From contig NZ_CP010029.1 of NCBI RefSeq assembly GCF_001656035.1, positions 1,330,885 through 1,394,884 of the forward strand: a stretch of 64,000 nt of DNA. The letters are read 5' to 3'. Position numbers and translations under genes: made by a program. Under the pieces are notes generated by a model. That model worked only from the letters and a program-made list of their open reading frames with translations, had not been told where the DNA came from and made no database searches. Positions within the stretch are counted from its first letter, which is position 1. The number at the start of each line of letters is the position of its first letter. The stretch is from Yersinia entomophaga (lineage in GTDB: Bacteria; Pseudomonadota; Gammaproteobacteria; Enterobacterales; Enterobacteriaceae). This document shows positions 53,023-61,408 of this stretch, piece after piece.

Positions 53023-53341
53023 TCTAATTCCTTATTTACAGTGGTGACCCACACGACAGATCACATGTAATATACAATTATTGTTTGAATTCAAAGAGTT
53101 GCATTCGCAATTTAACCCACGCTTGTTAAATTGGTACGCAACTTGGTACACATATCGTTTTGTGTCTTCTAACTCGCCACGAAATGAGTAACCATATTAT
53201 CACTACTGGATACAATGATAAACACGCCCTTACCTGCCGAAACCAGTATGGTTTTTATAAAAGCACAAACTCAGATTTAAGGCTGGCCAAAATCGACCAG
53301 CACAAGCCAGATCCAACCGGCGTCCCTGCCAATAAAAAATT
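53023..53341. other. thrS promoter region and likely prophage left junction
   Basis: The first part must hold the leftward thrS promoter (TATATT is a possible -10). At 53132-53152 a short direct repeat TTGGTACGCA/TTGGTACACA occurs, reminiscent of integrase arm sites. The phage tail genes begin at 53342. The att core cannot be defined without the right end. A 61-residue plus-strand frame here has no recognised motif. Confidence 0.4.
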
Positions 53342-53764
53342 CTAATCCGGCATTGCTGGCCACTCTATGCTTTTACCAGTCGATATATCCAATCTCATTA
53401 AAGAGATTCGATACTCCTTCCATTTTGCCAAATCATTTGCTTCCGTCCCTTCAGGCGAACCGCTGTCAACCGCATCCTGACGCCATTCAATTTCACTATC
53501 AGCTTTGGCCTTTAGCGCCGATCTCTGACTAGTTGCCTCAGCTAGAACTTCCTCTGGCGTCATCTCTGGTGCATCGACCCAGGCTGGTCTGCCCTTTACC
53601 GTCCCCAATAGTTTTCTTTGTGGTGCGGCAGTGGCGTGATATATAGTCATCTCATCGTCAGTGGGGATGATTAAGTCTGAGTCTTTAATTTCACCGTAGC
53701 TACCATCATCGACCATATTTTTTGCCAAAAACCGGCTTGTCTTTTTATTAAATAAATATGACAT
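53342..53764 (-). CDS. Phage tail fibre assembly protein (Tfa family)
   Basis: Tfa-type chaperones help fold or trimerise the tail fibre encoded just upstream. The 140 residues show the family layout: variable N terminus, PAWVDAPEMTPEEVLAEA in the middle, and the conserved C terminus KWKEYRISLMRLDISTGKSIEWPAMPD-type. ATG 53764 has GAGG upstream; a GTG just before gives one more residue. It is the last visible gene of the prophage late operon. Confidence 0.92.
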   Translation of the reverse strand: MSYLFNKKTSRFLAKNMVDDGSYGEIKDSDLIIPTDDEMTIYHATAAPQRKLLGTVKGRPAWVDAPEMTPEEVLAEATSQRSALKAKADSEIEWRQDAVDSGSPEGTEANDLAKWKEYRISLMRLDISTGKSIEWPAMPD

Positions 53765-53778
53765 CACAACCTCGTTAT

Positions 53779-55053
53779 TTAGTAGCCAAAAGCAACCCAG
53801 AATAAATCCACAACCACAGTATCAGCCGCATTAACCTCAAATGTTGTGCTGGTGACGTTCCTCACGGTTTGGTTTGCCTGAGCACCAGTGGCGGCAGCAC
53901 TATAATTTCGAGTGGTAATGACTGAACCGGTATAATTGGGGAATGCAGTTGGAAAGGTGACCGTGGAGAATGATGTTCCAGTAGCTAGGCCTGTTGCCTT
54001 GCCCCACTGGATAATTAACCCGCCCGGACGGTCTGGTATCCTGATGAAACTATTACCAGTGAAGTTTATTTTTCCAAAAAGAATCATTAGCCCCGGCAAC
54101 GTGAGAACCTTATCTGCCGTACCGACGGGGATTTCTGCCGAGGTTGCTACGTCACGTGTGGATGAATTACCCAATCCTAAGTTAACCCTGGACTGGGGTT
54201 TGTCCGAAAGGTCATTCAGATTTTGCGTCTTTTGAAGGGCTCCAGTAATGCGCGTGTCATTGCCGGCGGCCACGGTATTAGCCGCACTCCCCACATCTAA
54301 TGTTGAAGAATTTCCGAGGCCTAAGTTATTCCTAGCGGTAGCCGCGTTAGTCACATCCGACAAGTTTTTTGATTGAGCTAGCGCATAGGATACCAGCCCT
54401 GGAAGAGTAACAACCTTGTCTGCTGTGCCGATCGGATAGTCGGATACAAGCGCCACATCCCTTGTGGATGAGTTGCCAAGACCAAGATTGGTCCTTGATG
54501 CTGGCTTGCTCGCCAAGTCAGAAAGGTTGGCGCTTTTCTTCAGAGCATCAGCAGCGGCGGCAGCGGCCTCTGTTAAGCCAAGGTTAGCTACAGCAGCAGC
54601 CACAGCTGCAGGTCCAGCGGTTGCTATTTCTGATAGATTGCTAGCCGTCTTTAAATATCCGGTTGATAAGTTAAACCAGTTGGTAGGAGTGGTATTTGGG
54701 TTGGATTTATTACCATTAAGCCTGTTTATAAATATGGTCTCAGCATCATTACCAAGTATTACCGCACCCTTTGGATATCCACCAATTCCTTCATTAAAAT
54801 CAGCGTCAAATGTATTTAAAGCTCCGGCACTGAACCATCTTAATAAATTCGAAAGTTCATAAAGAATTTGGTTCATATCTTGGCCTTTAGGCGGTAATCC
54901 GCCAGCAGCCTTTAAAACCATGGTTATTGGCGGGAATCCCTTCTCGTATGACGCTGAATTATCACCGGATGGAGTGTCAGGAATAATGGCCTCTCTCTGG
55001 CCATTAATTCCAAATGGGACTGGTTGTTTTTTTGGTTCGTCATTTCTGTTCAT
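53779..55053 (-). CDS. Phage tail fibre protein
   Basis: This 424-residue protein should recognise the host surface. The N terminus (GINGQREAIIPDT, GLPPKGQDMNQILYELSNLLRWF) is the virion-attachment type found in many enterobacterial prophages. The middle has Ala-rich and repeated segments: NLGLGNSST occurs at about 189, 243 and 291. The C-terminal 90 residues (WGKATGLATGTSFSTVTFPTAFPN) resemble gp53-like fibre tips. The start abuts the upstream stop. Confidence 0.92.
   Translation of the reverse strand: MNRNDEPKKQPVPFGINGQREAIIPDTPSGDNSASYEKGFPPITMVLKAAGGLPPKGQDMNQILYELSNLLRWFSAGALNTFDADFNEGIGGYPKGAVILGNDAETIFINRLNGNKSNPNTTPTNWFNLSTGYLKTASNLSEIATAGPAAVAAAVANLGLTEAAAAAADALKKSANLSDLASKPASRTNLGLGNSSTRDVALVSDYPIGTADKVVTLPGLVSYALAQSKNLSDVTNAATARNNLGLGNSSTLDVGSAANTVAAGNDTRITGALQKTQNLNDLSDKPQSRVNLGLGNSSTRDVATSAEIPVGTADKVLTLPGLMILFGKINFTGNSFIRIPDRPGGLIIQWGKATGLATGTSFSTVTFPTAFPNYTGSVITTRNYSAAATGAQANQTVRNVTSTTFEVNAADTVVVDLFWVAFGY
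54090..54528 (-). repeat. Repeat block inside the tail fibre gene
   Basis: Three units carry NLSD/NLND, about ten residues, R-x-NLGLGNSST-x-DV, with spacing of 54 and 48 residues. The first and third also share GTADKV and TLPGL. Repeats of this kind allow length changes by recombination between fibres. Confidence 0.8.
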
Positions 55054-55695
55054 TTATATTTCTCTGAAAAATGTTCCGTCGTTAAATGGATATGCGTCAG
55101 ATGAAAATCCGAAGTATGGCGGAACTATTTGATGTGTAGTAATAAGAACCGCGCTTGGTATCGGTAATACCTCATAATTCTCAAGAATTGACACTTCATA
55201 TGGGGCTAAATAAAATTCACAAATAACCCCCATCCTCATATCTCCGTAATCAACGCAAAATGCCCTCCCTCTACCTTTAAAAAGTATGGAAAGGAATTTA
55301 TTTATCTCTTTAATAGTCGCAATGCTTATGTTCGAAAATGCCTTACATAGAATGAGTGTCCTGTATGCATCATCCGACAGCCTTACTGTCTCAGTTTCCT
55401 GTACTCCGGCATAGAATGGCTCTTCATTGAATGGCGAAGGGTATGACCCGCCGTCATTGGCCTCAGAGAACCCAAAACTATTGGTATCTATTGACGCCTT
55501 AATATATCTGGATACATTCACTATCTTCCCCCACACATCAAGACCAAAAGATCCGCATGTGTTTACGTTCCACACCTCTTTAATAAACTCATCGGTGAAT
55601 TCATCTAAATTCACAGCCTGATTAAATGTATCGATTATGGAAAGGAGCTTTTCACTTGCTGAATATTGAGTTAGTACCGTGTCTTTCCAGCTCAC
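55054..55695 (-). CDS. Phage baseplate/tail protein (DUF2612-like, gp48-type)
   Basis: The 213-residue protein sits between the baseplate J gene and the tail fibre, the place of DUF2612 and Mu gp48-type proteins. These close the baseplate and hold the fibre. Features are LSIIDTFNQAVN, a DVWGKIVNVSRYI block and DAYRTLILCKAFSNIS. It overlaps the J gene by four bases. The function is inferred from position and these motifs. Confidence 0.82.
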   Translation of the reverse strand: MSWKDTVLTQYSASEKLLSIIDTFNQAVNLDEFTDEFIKEVWNVNTCGSFGLDVWGKIVNVSRYIKASIDTNSFGFSEANDGGSYPSPFNEEPFYAGVQETETVRLSDDAYRTLILCKAFSNISIATIKEINKFLSILFKGRGRAFCVDYGDMRMGVICEFYLAPYEVSILENYEVLPIPSAVLITTHQIVPPYFGFSSDAYPFNDGTFFREI

Positions 55696-56924
55696 ATTAG
55701 TGTTACCTCAATGTCTGCCTGTTGAATTGTAGGTATCTGATCAATACCTGCCGTTAGTGACTGGGAAAAATCAACACCATTTCCTGAAATAGATATTGAG
55801 GATATATTCACGTAATCAGGGGAGATAGATATTATCGGTGCGTAATACGTTCCTGAGTTAATTCTCCCGCCAATTCTTGCTTTTGTTATACCGTCATACC
55901 CACCATTAAACACGGTTTCCACCATAGACTTAATTTGGCTGCTTATGTCTGATGGAAGATTTTCATTAGTCTCTATTTCAACCTTAAAATAAATTCTTAA
56001 CGGCGTAGCTTTTTGCCACTGTATAATGTACTGCGGGTAGGGGGCGTTATAGTTTTCTTTATCTTCGACAGTGAACGTTGCATTACCGTTAAGATTAGCT
56101 CCCGGATTTTTAGTAGTGAATATAGCCTCCGCGACATCAGCGTCCACGCCACCATAAACACAGGCATATACTGAGTGACGCAATACCGGGAAATTTGTAG
56201 CCCCAGAATTAACTGTTGCGTCAGTCCGGTTTGACCACACATACGCATCCAAAACACCGTCAGTTGATAGCAGCGCCGCCAGCATTGCGGCGTCAGTGTT
56301 TCTGCCGTTTCGTGATACCGATTGCTTCCTTCGCGTCTCGAAAGCCACTCTCGATTCAACATCAACACCGACGACACCGGCGGCATCATTTCTTACTGCG
56401 TCCCAACCGGAAAGACCGGTGGAATAAATCTGGTTTAGTTCCCCCACCCCGCAGGGGATCGGCCCAGTGGTCTGATTCTGGAATTGGATGTCAACATGAC
56501 CGCTGGAACCTATGGATGCCCCATTAATTGACTGATAGATATATCCAGACTCATCCATCGCCGTGCTACCCGCAGGGATATGCCGCCCCACGCCACCGGT
56601 GCATGTCGCAGTAACAATTGTTCCCTGCGCAGCGATCCGCTCCATGAAGTAAATGCTGCCAATGCCATCCTGAAATCTGCCAGTCGCGTAATCTGGGTTA
56701 ATCTGATTGAACAGGCACAGTAATGCATCATAATTTGTGGCGATAATTTCTGTATCTGACTGAGATATTTGGCCCTGTGGTGAAGATAGCGGTTGGCTAG
56801 TTCCGCCCCCCATAGCGGCATCAAGGTCCGTTAATCTGCCTGACAGGACATCAGCAATATCAGGAACCAGCAAGCCTGTCTCTGTGATAGTTACACCGGG
56901 AACCGCTGTTTTTAACGTTGTCAT
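55692..56924 (-). CDS. Baseplate J-like protein (Mu gp47 family)
   Basis: Baseplate J proteins form the wedges of contractile tails. The 410 residues start with VPGVTITETGLLVPD and contain RIAAQGTIVTATCTGG, ESRVAFETRRKQS and GGRINSGTYYAPI, the pattern of the J/gp47 family. It overlaps genes on both sides by four bases, as in tightly packed phage operons. Confidence 0.93.
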   Translation of the reverse strand: MTTLKTAVPGVTITETGLLVPDIADVLSGRLTDLDAAMGGGTSQPLSSPQGQISQSDTEIIATNYDALLCLFNQINPDYATGRFQDGIGSIYFMERIAAQGTIVTATCTGGVGRHIPAGSTAMDESGYIYQSINGASIGSSGHVDIQFQNQTTGPIPCGVGELNQIYSTGLSGWDAVRNDAAGVVGVDVESRVAFETRRKQSVSRNGRNTDAAMLAALLSTDGVLDAYVWSNRTDATVNSGATNFPVLRHSVYACVYGGVDADVAEAIFTTKNPGANLNGNATFTVEDKENYNAPYPQYIIQWQKATPLRIYFKVEIETNENLPSDISSQIKSMVETVFNGGYDGITKARIGGRINSGTYYAPIISISPDYVNISSISISGNGVDFSQSLTAGIDQIPTIQQADIEVTLM

Positions 56925-57280
56925 AGAATTACCTGTGATTGGTTTCCATCTCTATCAGTCACCAGTATGGCCCCGCGCGTTTTACGTGTGTTTTTGTCGA
57001 AAAACACGTTAGCGATCGCTTGGCTCACAATGGGTAATTTCTTGGCTTCACTTTCCATCTTTTTGGCGATATAGCCAGCGGAGGGGCGCGAACCCAAGAC
57101 CTCTTCTTTCCACGGAATACCCAAAGTATTGTCGTAATAACACTCACCAGAGAACACCAGGCAGGCTGATGCGACATCTTGAGCGACGGCATAACCACTA
57201 TCAGCAATGGCAATGTTCCCATTACCATCTAACGTTAAGTCCCATGTATCAGGATCAAGCATTAAGGTTCTGTATGTCAT
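56921..57280 (-). CDS. Phage baseplate wedge protein (gp46/gp25-like)
   Basis: The 119 residues have the LDPDTWDLTLDGNGNIA start and the IPWKEEVLGSRPS middle found in Mu gp46-type proteins, relatives of T4 gp25 that start sheath polymerisation. Order spike - gp46 - J matches Mu-like baseplates. Confidence 0.88.
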   Translation of the reverse strand: MTYRTLMLDPDTWDLTLDGNGNIAIADSGYAVAQDVASACLVFSGECYYDNTLGIPWKEEVLGSRPSAGYIAKKMESEAKKLPIVSQAIANVFFDKNTRKTRGAILVTDRDGNQSQVIL

Positions 57281-57987
57281 ACCTGATTGTCCGTAGTGTT
57301 GGATGTGATAGTGGATGAGCCGCCCTGAACGTTAACAACATCATGATCGTGGGCGTTGTATTTATCACGTAACTCTTTGAGGGAAGCAGATTGAGTTCCT
57401 GCATTGTCAGTTATGTTACCGCCTGCCGTTATGTTTCCAGTGACATGCATCAGTGGCGTTGTCATTTCAACCCCATCAGGAGCAGTTATATTCGCCTTTG
57501 AGCAGGTTATGTTTACCGGATTAGGGGATGTGATATTTAACTCACTATCAGCGAACTCAATAAACTGCGTTGGATGGCCGTTAAGGAACCCGCCTAGGTA
57601 AAGCGCATCGGATTTGCTGTGGGTTCGATTACTTCCCGGAACAGACTGGGATAAATTGGCTCGGGCAACTGAATTGTCTCTATCGCATACAGCGATCATC
57701 CCAATATCCCCTATAACGGGGTTCATGATAATAGCTGAGCTGCCACGCTGTAGGCGAAATACTGGGATATTGTAGATTGTGCTATTGGGTATCATTGATC
57801 CTGAACGGTCAGTTCTTGAGACTAACGGGAGAACATCAACAACTAAATTCGGGGCTGTCCCTCTCACCCCCTTAACCTTAACAATCTCAATAAAAAACAG
57901 TCCGGTCATTAATCTTTCAAAAGCGTAACTAAAAGACTCTGCATTACTTGCTTGCGCATTCGTTGGGGTAAATAAATTTTCATGCAT
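57277..57987 (-). CDS. Baseplate spike / membrane-puncturing protein (Gp138-like)
   Basis: The 236-residue product has an OB-fold N-terminal half (MTGLFFIEIVKVKGVRG, DVLPLVSRTD, IGDIGMIAVCDRD) and a beta-helical C-terminal half (ITAPDGVEMTTPLMHVTGNITAGGN). Near the end NAHDHDVVN could bind the apex metal. Such trimers pierce the outer membrane. ATG 57987 has GGAGG upstream and overlaps the hub gene stop; the longer frame to 58080 lies inside the hub gene. Confidence 0.88.
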   Translation of the reverse strand: MHENLFTPTNAQASNAESFSYAFERLMTGLFFIEIVKVKGVRGTAPNLVVDVLPLVSRTDRSGSMIPNSTIYNIPVFRLQRGSSAIIMNPVIGDIGMIAVCDRDNSVARANLSQSVPGSNRTHSKSDALYLGGFLNGHPTQFIEFADSELNITSPNPVNITCSKANITAPDGVEMTTPLMHVTGNITAGGNITDNAGTQSASLKELRDKYNAHDHDVVNVQGGSSTITSNTTDNQV

Positions 57988-58861
57988 TTTTATTTTGTGC
58001 CTCCGCCCTTGCTTCATTGGTTCTATATGCAGTGCAGACTGAATGCCACGCCCCTCCCGAAACCCAAGACGATAGTTCATGCCTTACGGTTGAAAGTTGG
58101 TATTTACCGCTGGCATTTGGGAGCTCTGTCTCCATTTCGATAAAGCGGCCAATAACCAATAGAGACGAGTATTGAGTTTGAAACATAATCCCGCCTGATG
58201 AAAATATCGGATAACCAATAAGACCATATTCCTTTGATATTAATGGAATTATTTCATCTCGAGTATTTTTTTCAGGCCAAAACTCAACCTTTTGAGGTGG
58301 AGTCGCCGACATGGCAACGCCATAATCGACGCATATCTGATGTAACTGATCGAATACGCTACCTTCGAAATAAGGGCTTCCCGATGTCGTCATGCCATTC
58401 ATTTTATTGAAAGAGGCGCGATATCCCGCCGCGCTGCAAATTGAATTAATAACGTCAGTTAATTTTTGAGCGCCATTTACAGAGAATGGGCTTGCTGGCA
58501 TGTTTTGCAGATCAGCATTTGCGGTAGCAGATATCATCAAATTACTATCTGGTGCTGCATTCATATTTGCAACTGATGAGGTCATTCCTCCAGAAAACAC
58601 GACCGAATCATCAGCGAATATCTCCACGTTTATTCTCTGCGTGTCTAACATATTCCCGTCAGCGCGCCCAGATAACGCTGCAAGCATATCCAGCCCAAGT
58701 CCGTATATTGATATATCCGCTGACGTCCCTGTCCTTCCCACTACCGCATTCAATGAAACGACAGCTTTTACATTATTTATGGATATCTTGTTGTTTCCGG
58801 ATGAATCGAATGAGCTAGTAAGATTGGTAAAGTCGAAGCGGAGAGAGTGTTGTTTATACAA
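57980..58861 (-). CDS. Phage baseplate hub protein
   Basis: This 293-residue protein lies between the plug and spike genes, as the hub does in Mu-type and related tails. It shows the hub-like SFDSSGNNKISINNVKAVVSL, a LTDVINSICSAAGYRASF domain and a C-terminal HELSSWVSGGAW. The start is TTG 58861, nine bases after GGAGG and seven bases inside the plug gene. A frame to 58924 exists without a ribosome site. Confidence 0.82.
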   Translation of the reverse strand: MYKQHSLRFDFTNLTSSFDSSGNNKISINNVKAVVSLNAVVGRTGTSADISIYGLGLDMLAALSGRADGNMLDTQRINVEIFADDSVVFSGGMTSSVANMNAAPDSNLMISATANADLQNMPASPFSVNGAQKLTDVINSICSAAGYRASFNKMNGMTTSGSPYFEGSVFDQLHQICVDYGVAMSATPPQKVEFWPEKNTRDEIIPLISKEYGLIGYPIFSSGGIMFQTQYSSLLVIGRFIEMETELPNASGKYQLSTVRHELSSWVSGGAWHSVCTAYRTNEARAEAQNKNA

Positions 58862-59156
58862 TATCAGCTTCCTCCAAGTAGAATAGTTGGAACCGGCTCC
58901 CCAACCCCTCCCATTGCGGATCATTCTGTCCTACCGAATCCAAGAACAGCAGGTCACCTTTAAACCCAAGATATGAATACCGCACCATACGGTTACCGAA
59001 ATAACAGGGTACGCCCTGCATGATAGGGTTGCCGTCCACCGTCAAATCCATATAAATGGCACTGGTGCGTTGTATCAGGCGAATATTGCATTGCTGTCCG
59101 CCAAGTTGCACACTGAATTCCTGAGATTTCATAGGTTCGATAGATACTGTCATCAT
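58854..59156 (-). CDS. Phage baseplate plug-like protein
   Basis: The 100-residue protein matches small plug proteins: EFSVQLGGQQCNIRLIQRTSAIYMDL, then YFGNRMVRYSYLGFKGDLLFLDS and DPQWEGLGSRFQLFYLEE. These sit at the centre of small contractile baseplates. It overlaps both neighbours; one of two adjacent ATGs (59156 or 59153) is the start. Confidence 0.82.
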   Translation of the reverse strand: MMTVSIEPMKSQEFSVQLGGQQCNIRLIQRTSAIYMDLTVDGNPIMQGVPCYFGNRMVRYSYLGFKGDLLFLDSVGQNDPQWEGLGSRFQLFYLEEADIV

Positions 59157-59974
59157 GGTTTCGTCGCCTCTGCAATTTCCTTGGTTAACTCAGCCGCTTT
59201 CTGTGTTGCGCTACTAACAACTTCAAGCACTGGTTTATTCACAGTATCCAGAGCACTTTGAAATCCTGTGGTAATCGTTTGGTCTACATTTGAAACAATT
59301 TCCGATACGGAAGATTTTAGGCCGCTCCACGCCTTACTTAGCTCATTTACCGTTGATTGTTTGGCTCCGGCAGGATTCAAGGTGGAAGCCCCAACGCCAG
59401 AATTACTTAGACTTTTTTGATCATTTGTTAGTTTTGTATTTGATTGCGAACCAGACAGAGAAACCTCCATCTGCTGCATCACTTCTTGAAAATCCAGATA
59501 AACCACAAGCAGCGTCACACCTTGCTGATGAGTAACCTCATAGGAATGACCGACAAGATCATAACTCTCTAACGTCTCTTTTGGCGTCTCAATGTCATAT
59601 ATCCCCGTCGTTGCTAACATGTCCTTGATGGTTTTCAAGGTGTCAGACTGACTAGTAAAAGTAAGGTCGAAAATGTTGGGGATCGTACCGGTGAAACCAG
59701 TCATTCCGGAGATAATGATTGAGCACCTAACCCTAGAAGGGTCTTTAACCTTATTGATGGACTGGTATTTACCACTTTCAACGGGAGCATTAGTTATTTG
59801 GGCTCTCCCTATCGGCTGAATAGATGCCATTCCGCTAAACTCAAGAGCAATAGAAGCCTTCCCGTGGTTTCTTATTGAATAGGACGGGTGAAGCACGCTG
59901 TCTATAATTGATAATGGCGATCCGCCACCAATAGCGTTAAATATGTCGCTGGTGTTGATGTCTATAATGCTCAT
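59153..59974 (-). CDS. Phage tail/baseplate protein of unknown role (tube-baseplate junction)
   Basis: I recognise this 273-residue protein only by position: it lies between the tape measure and the plug gene, the usual place for the Dit-like or LysM-like protein joining tube and baseplate. N-terminal ~170 residues are beta-rich (YSIRNHGKASIALEFSG, SRVRCSIIISG, VVYLDFQEVMQQM). The last 80 are helical (SALDTVNKPVLEVVSSATQKAAELTKEI). It starts behind the second moron terminator, so it depends on readthrough. Confidence 0.75.
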   Translation of the reverse strand: MSIIDINTSDIFNAIGGGSPLSIIDSVLHPSYSIRNHGKASIALEFSGMASIQPIGRAQITNAPVESGKYQSINKVKDPSRVRCSIIISGMTGFTGTIPNIFDLTFTSQSDTLKTIKDMLATTGIYDIETPKETLESYDLVGHSYEVTHQQGVTLLVVYLDFQEVMQQMEVSLSGSQSNTKLTNDQKSLSNSGVGASTLNPAGAKQSTVNELSKAWSGLKSSVSEIVSNVDQTITTGFQSALDTVNKPVLEVVSSATQKAAELTKEIAEATKP

Positions 59975-59986
59975 GGGTTACCACCA

Positions 59987-60013
59987 ATAAAAAACCCAGC
60001 GCAATGGCTGGGT
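59987..60013 (-). terminator. Second terminator after the toxin cassette
   Basis: ACCCAGC and GCTGGGT pair around six bases; the minus strand continues TTTTTTATTGG. It sits only 13 bases before the next tail gene start. Confidence 0.85.
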
Positions 60014-60030
60014 CGTGGATATTAGAAAGC

Positions 60031-60051
60031 AAAAACCCGCCGGGGCGGGTT
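60031..60051 (-). terminator. First terminator after the toxin cassette
   Basis: ACCCGCC and GGCGGGT pair around two bases; the minus strand continues TTTTTGCTTTC. It overlaps the toxin stop codon region. Confidence 0.88.
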
Positions 60052-60487
60052 AGTTTTTATCTACAAAATCTTGAGCTACTCTAGAAAGATAACTCATTAT
60101 TTGAGTGTCTCTACCTTTCTCATGAGCATTCGGATGCATTATTGCAATGAGCGAATATCTATTTTCATACAACTCACCCTGAACATACACTAAACATGCA
60201 TCATTGGCCGGGTCACCCTTACGACATGCTCTATCAGCTTGTGGTTTATTGGATGGGAACTTTTTAGGTGGAAAACATAAATGAATATGCATTAATCCAG
60301 CCTTATATGCTCCGTGAGGCTGAGTATAAGCCACGTCTCGGCCAAAATATTCGGGCACTTTAGACGTGGTTTTATAAACCGCGAAATCTCTTAATAAAGC
60401 CGACTCAAGTCCAGGGAATCTTCCGAAAACATCATCAAAGTATTCATTCTTCGTTTGAGGGTTTATAGATACTTCAATGGGCTGCAT
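60050..60487 (-). CDS. YafO-family toxin (predicted ribosome-dependent mRNA interferase)
   Basis: The 145 residues match the YafO pattern: DFAVYKTTSKVPEYFGRD (about 34-51), HIHLCFPPKKFP, ACLVYVQGELYENRYSLIAIMHPNAHEKGRD (98-127) and a C-terminal M-x-x-LSRVAQDF. In E. coli, YafO (132 aa) cuts mRNA on the ribosome and is held by YafN. Here it follows an unknown 186-residue gene by 12 bases. The pair has its own promoter and terminators inside a tail operon. A Cys-containing insertion (RACRKGDPANDAC) lies before the core motif. The toxin call is likely; activity is untested. Confidence 0.82.
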   Translation of the reverse strand: MQPIEVSINPQTKNEYFDDVFGRFPGLESALLRDFAVYKTTSKVPEYFGRDVAYTQPHGAYKAGLMHIHLCFPPKKFPSNKPQADRACRKGDPANDACLVYVQGELYENRYSLIAIMHPNAHEKGRDTQIMSYLSRVAQDFVDKN

Positions 60488-60499
60488 CCATTTACCACC

Positions 60500-61060
60500 T
60501 TAGTGAAAACTTTTAGAACCGAGTTTTTCGGTGGTGTAATCAGCTAAATATCTAAGACCTTGTAAATCAATATCACTTTCAAATGTAACAGCATCTTGTG
60601 TTAGTTGCTTAACGTAGCTATTTACCTTGGTTACAATAGAGCGGGCTTTTGCAACTTTTCTCCAATAAGCATTCATCTCAGAGGAGACAAATGATGGCAA
60701 ACTACTATCATCAGCTACTTTTTTAAGCGTTATTTCAAATGCTCTCATGAACATTTCACAAGCTTCGAACTCACTAAGATCTTGGCACTTTAAAGCACTG
60801 CGCGCTTTATCTGTTGAATCATTAGATAACTCAAGCAACTTTAAATAAAAAGCATTAGCCTGTTCAGTTAAAGACTCAACAACTGCTTTACCAGCAGCCA
60901 ATTCACTAGCAAATTTAGCCATTAAATCTAGCGGAACTTCAATTTCTCCTGTTCGACCAACGGTCGGAACTGGAGAAATTGCGAACATCTGCGCAGACGC
61001 AGCAGGCTGAGGCATCGCTGCGCTCAACATTGCAAATTTAGCGACCGAGAAGAAATTCAT
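60500..61060 (-). CDS. Unknown protein paired with YafO-like toxin (candidate antitoxin)
   Basis: I do not recognise this 186-residue protein. Its first 25 residues are hydrophobic and Ala-rich (MLSAAMPQPAASA), and the rest is helical and charged, with two Cys close together (LKCQDLSEFEAC). It bears no resemblance to YafN or other Phd/YefM antitoxins and has no obvious DNA-binding fold. AGAGG lies seven bases before the ATG. It is the first gene of a two-gene unit and the toxin follows closely, the usual antitoxin place. If the N terminus is an export signal, an antitoxin role would be unlikely. Confidence 0.7.
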   Translation of the reverse strand: MNFFSVAKFAMLSAAMPQPAASAQMFAISPVPTVGRTGEIEVPLDLMAKFASELAAGKAVVESLTEQANAFYLKLLELSNDSTDKARSALKCQDLSEFEACEMFMRAFEITLKKVADDSSLPSFVSSEMNAYWRKVAKARSIVTKVNSYVKQLTQDAVTFESDIDLQGLRYLADYTTEKLGSKSFH

Positions 61061-61090
61061 ATACTACCTCTATCAAATTAAACTACTCAT

Positions 61091-61104
61091 GACCTGTAAT
61101 GGTC
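61091..61104. promoter_or_regulatory. Dyad at the start point of the toxin cassette
   Basis: GACC-TGTAAT-GGTC is a four-base inverted repeat with six-base spacing, just downstream of the predicted -10. The position suits autoregulation, but the arms are short. Confidence 0.45.
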
Positions 61105-61105
61105 G

Positions 61106-61134
61106 TTTAGAAGTGTAATTGACCGAGGCGTCAA
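61106..61134 (-). promoter_or_regulatory. Promoter of the toxin cassette
   Basis: On the minus strand TTGACG (61129-61134), 17 bases and TCTAAA (61106-61111) form a good sigma-70 promoter about 45 bases before the first gene. Such a private promoter inside a late operon is the mark of a moron expressed in the lysogen. Confidence 0.7.
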
Positions 61135-61320
61135 CACACAACCGCAGTTGTTTATCAAATAGATAAACCATTGGTTAATCGAGTGATTTATTTTCTACGC
61201 AGTTCACGAATTTAGCTCGAACTTACGCGATCTTGCTTGAAACAACTGGATGGCTGCACAGTTATTGAGCCAGATGATCTTTCTGCTAACTACTACAATC
61301 TACCGCACGGACGCGCCAGA

Positions 61321-61348
61321 ATGCAAAAAGCCCACCTGAGTGGGCTAT
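61321..61348 (-). terminator. Terminator upstream of the toxin cassette
   Basis: AGCCCAC and GTGGGCT pair around four bases, followed on the minus strand by TTTTTGCATTC. It insulates the cassette from tape-measure transcription. Confidence 0.85.
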
Positions 61349-61408
61349 GTTGCGTGTTATTGCGTCAGCTAATGGGTAGAATTAGGAAAACAGCACAAGG
61401 GAATTATT

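Noticed and set aside
53160-53345. 61-residue plus-strand frame beside the prophage junction
   Set aside because: No ribosome site or recognised motif; it overlaps the tail fibre chaperone end.
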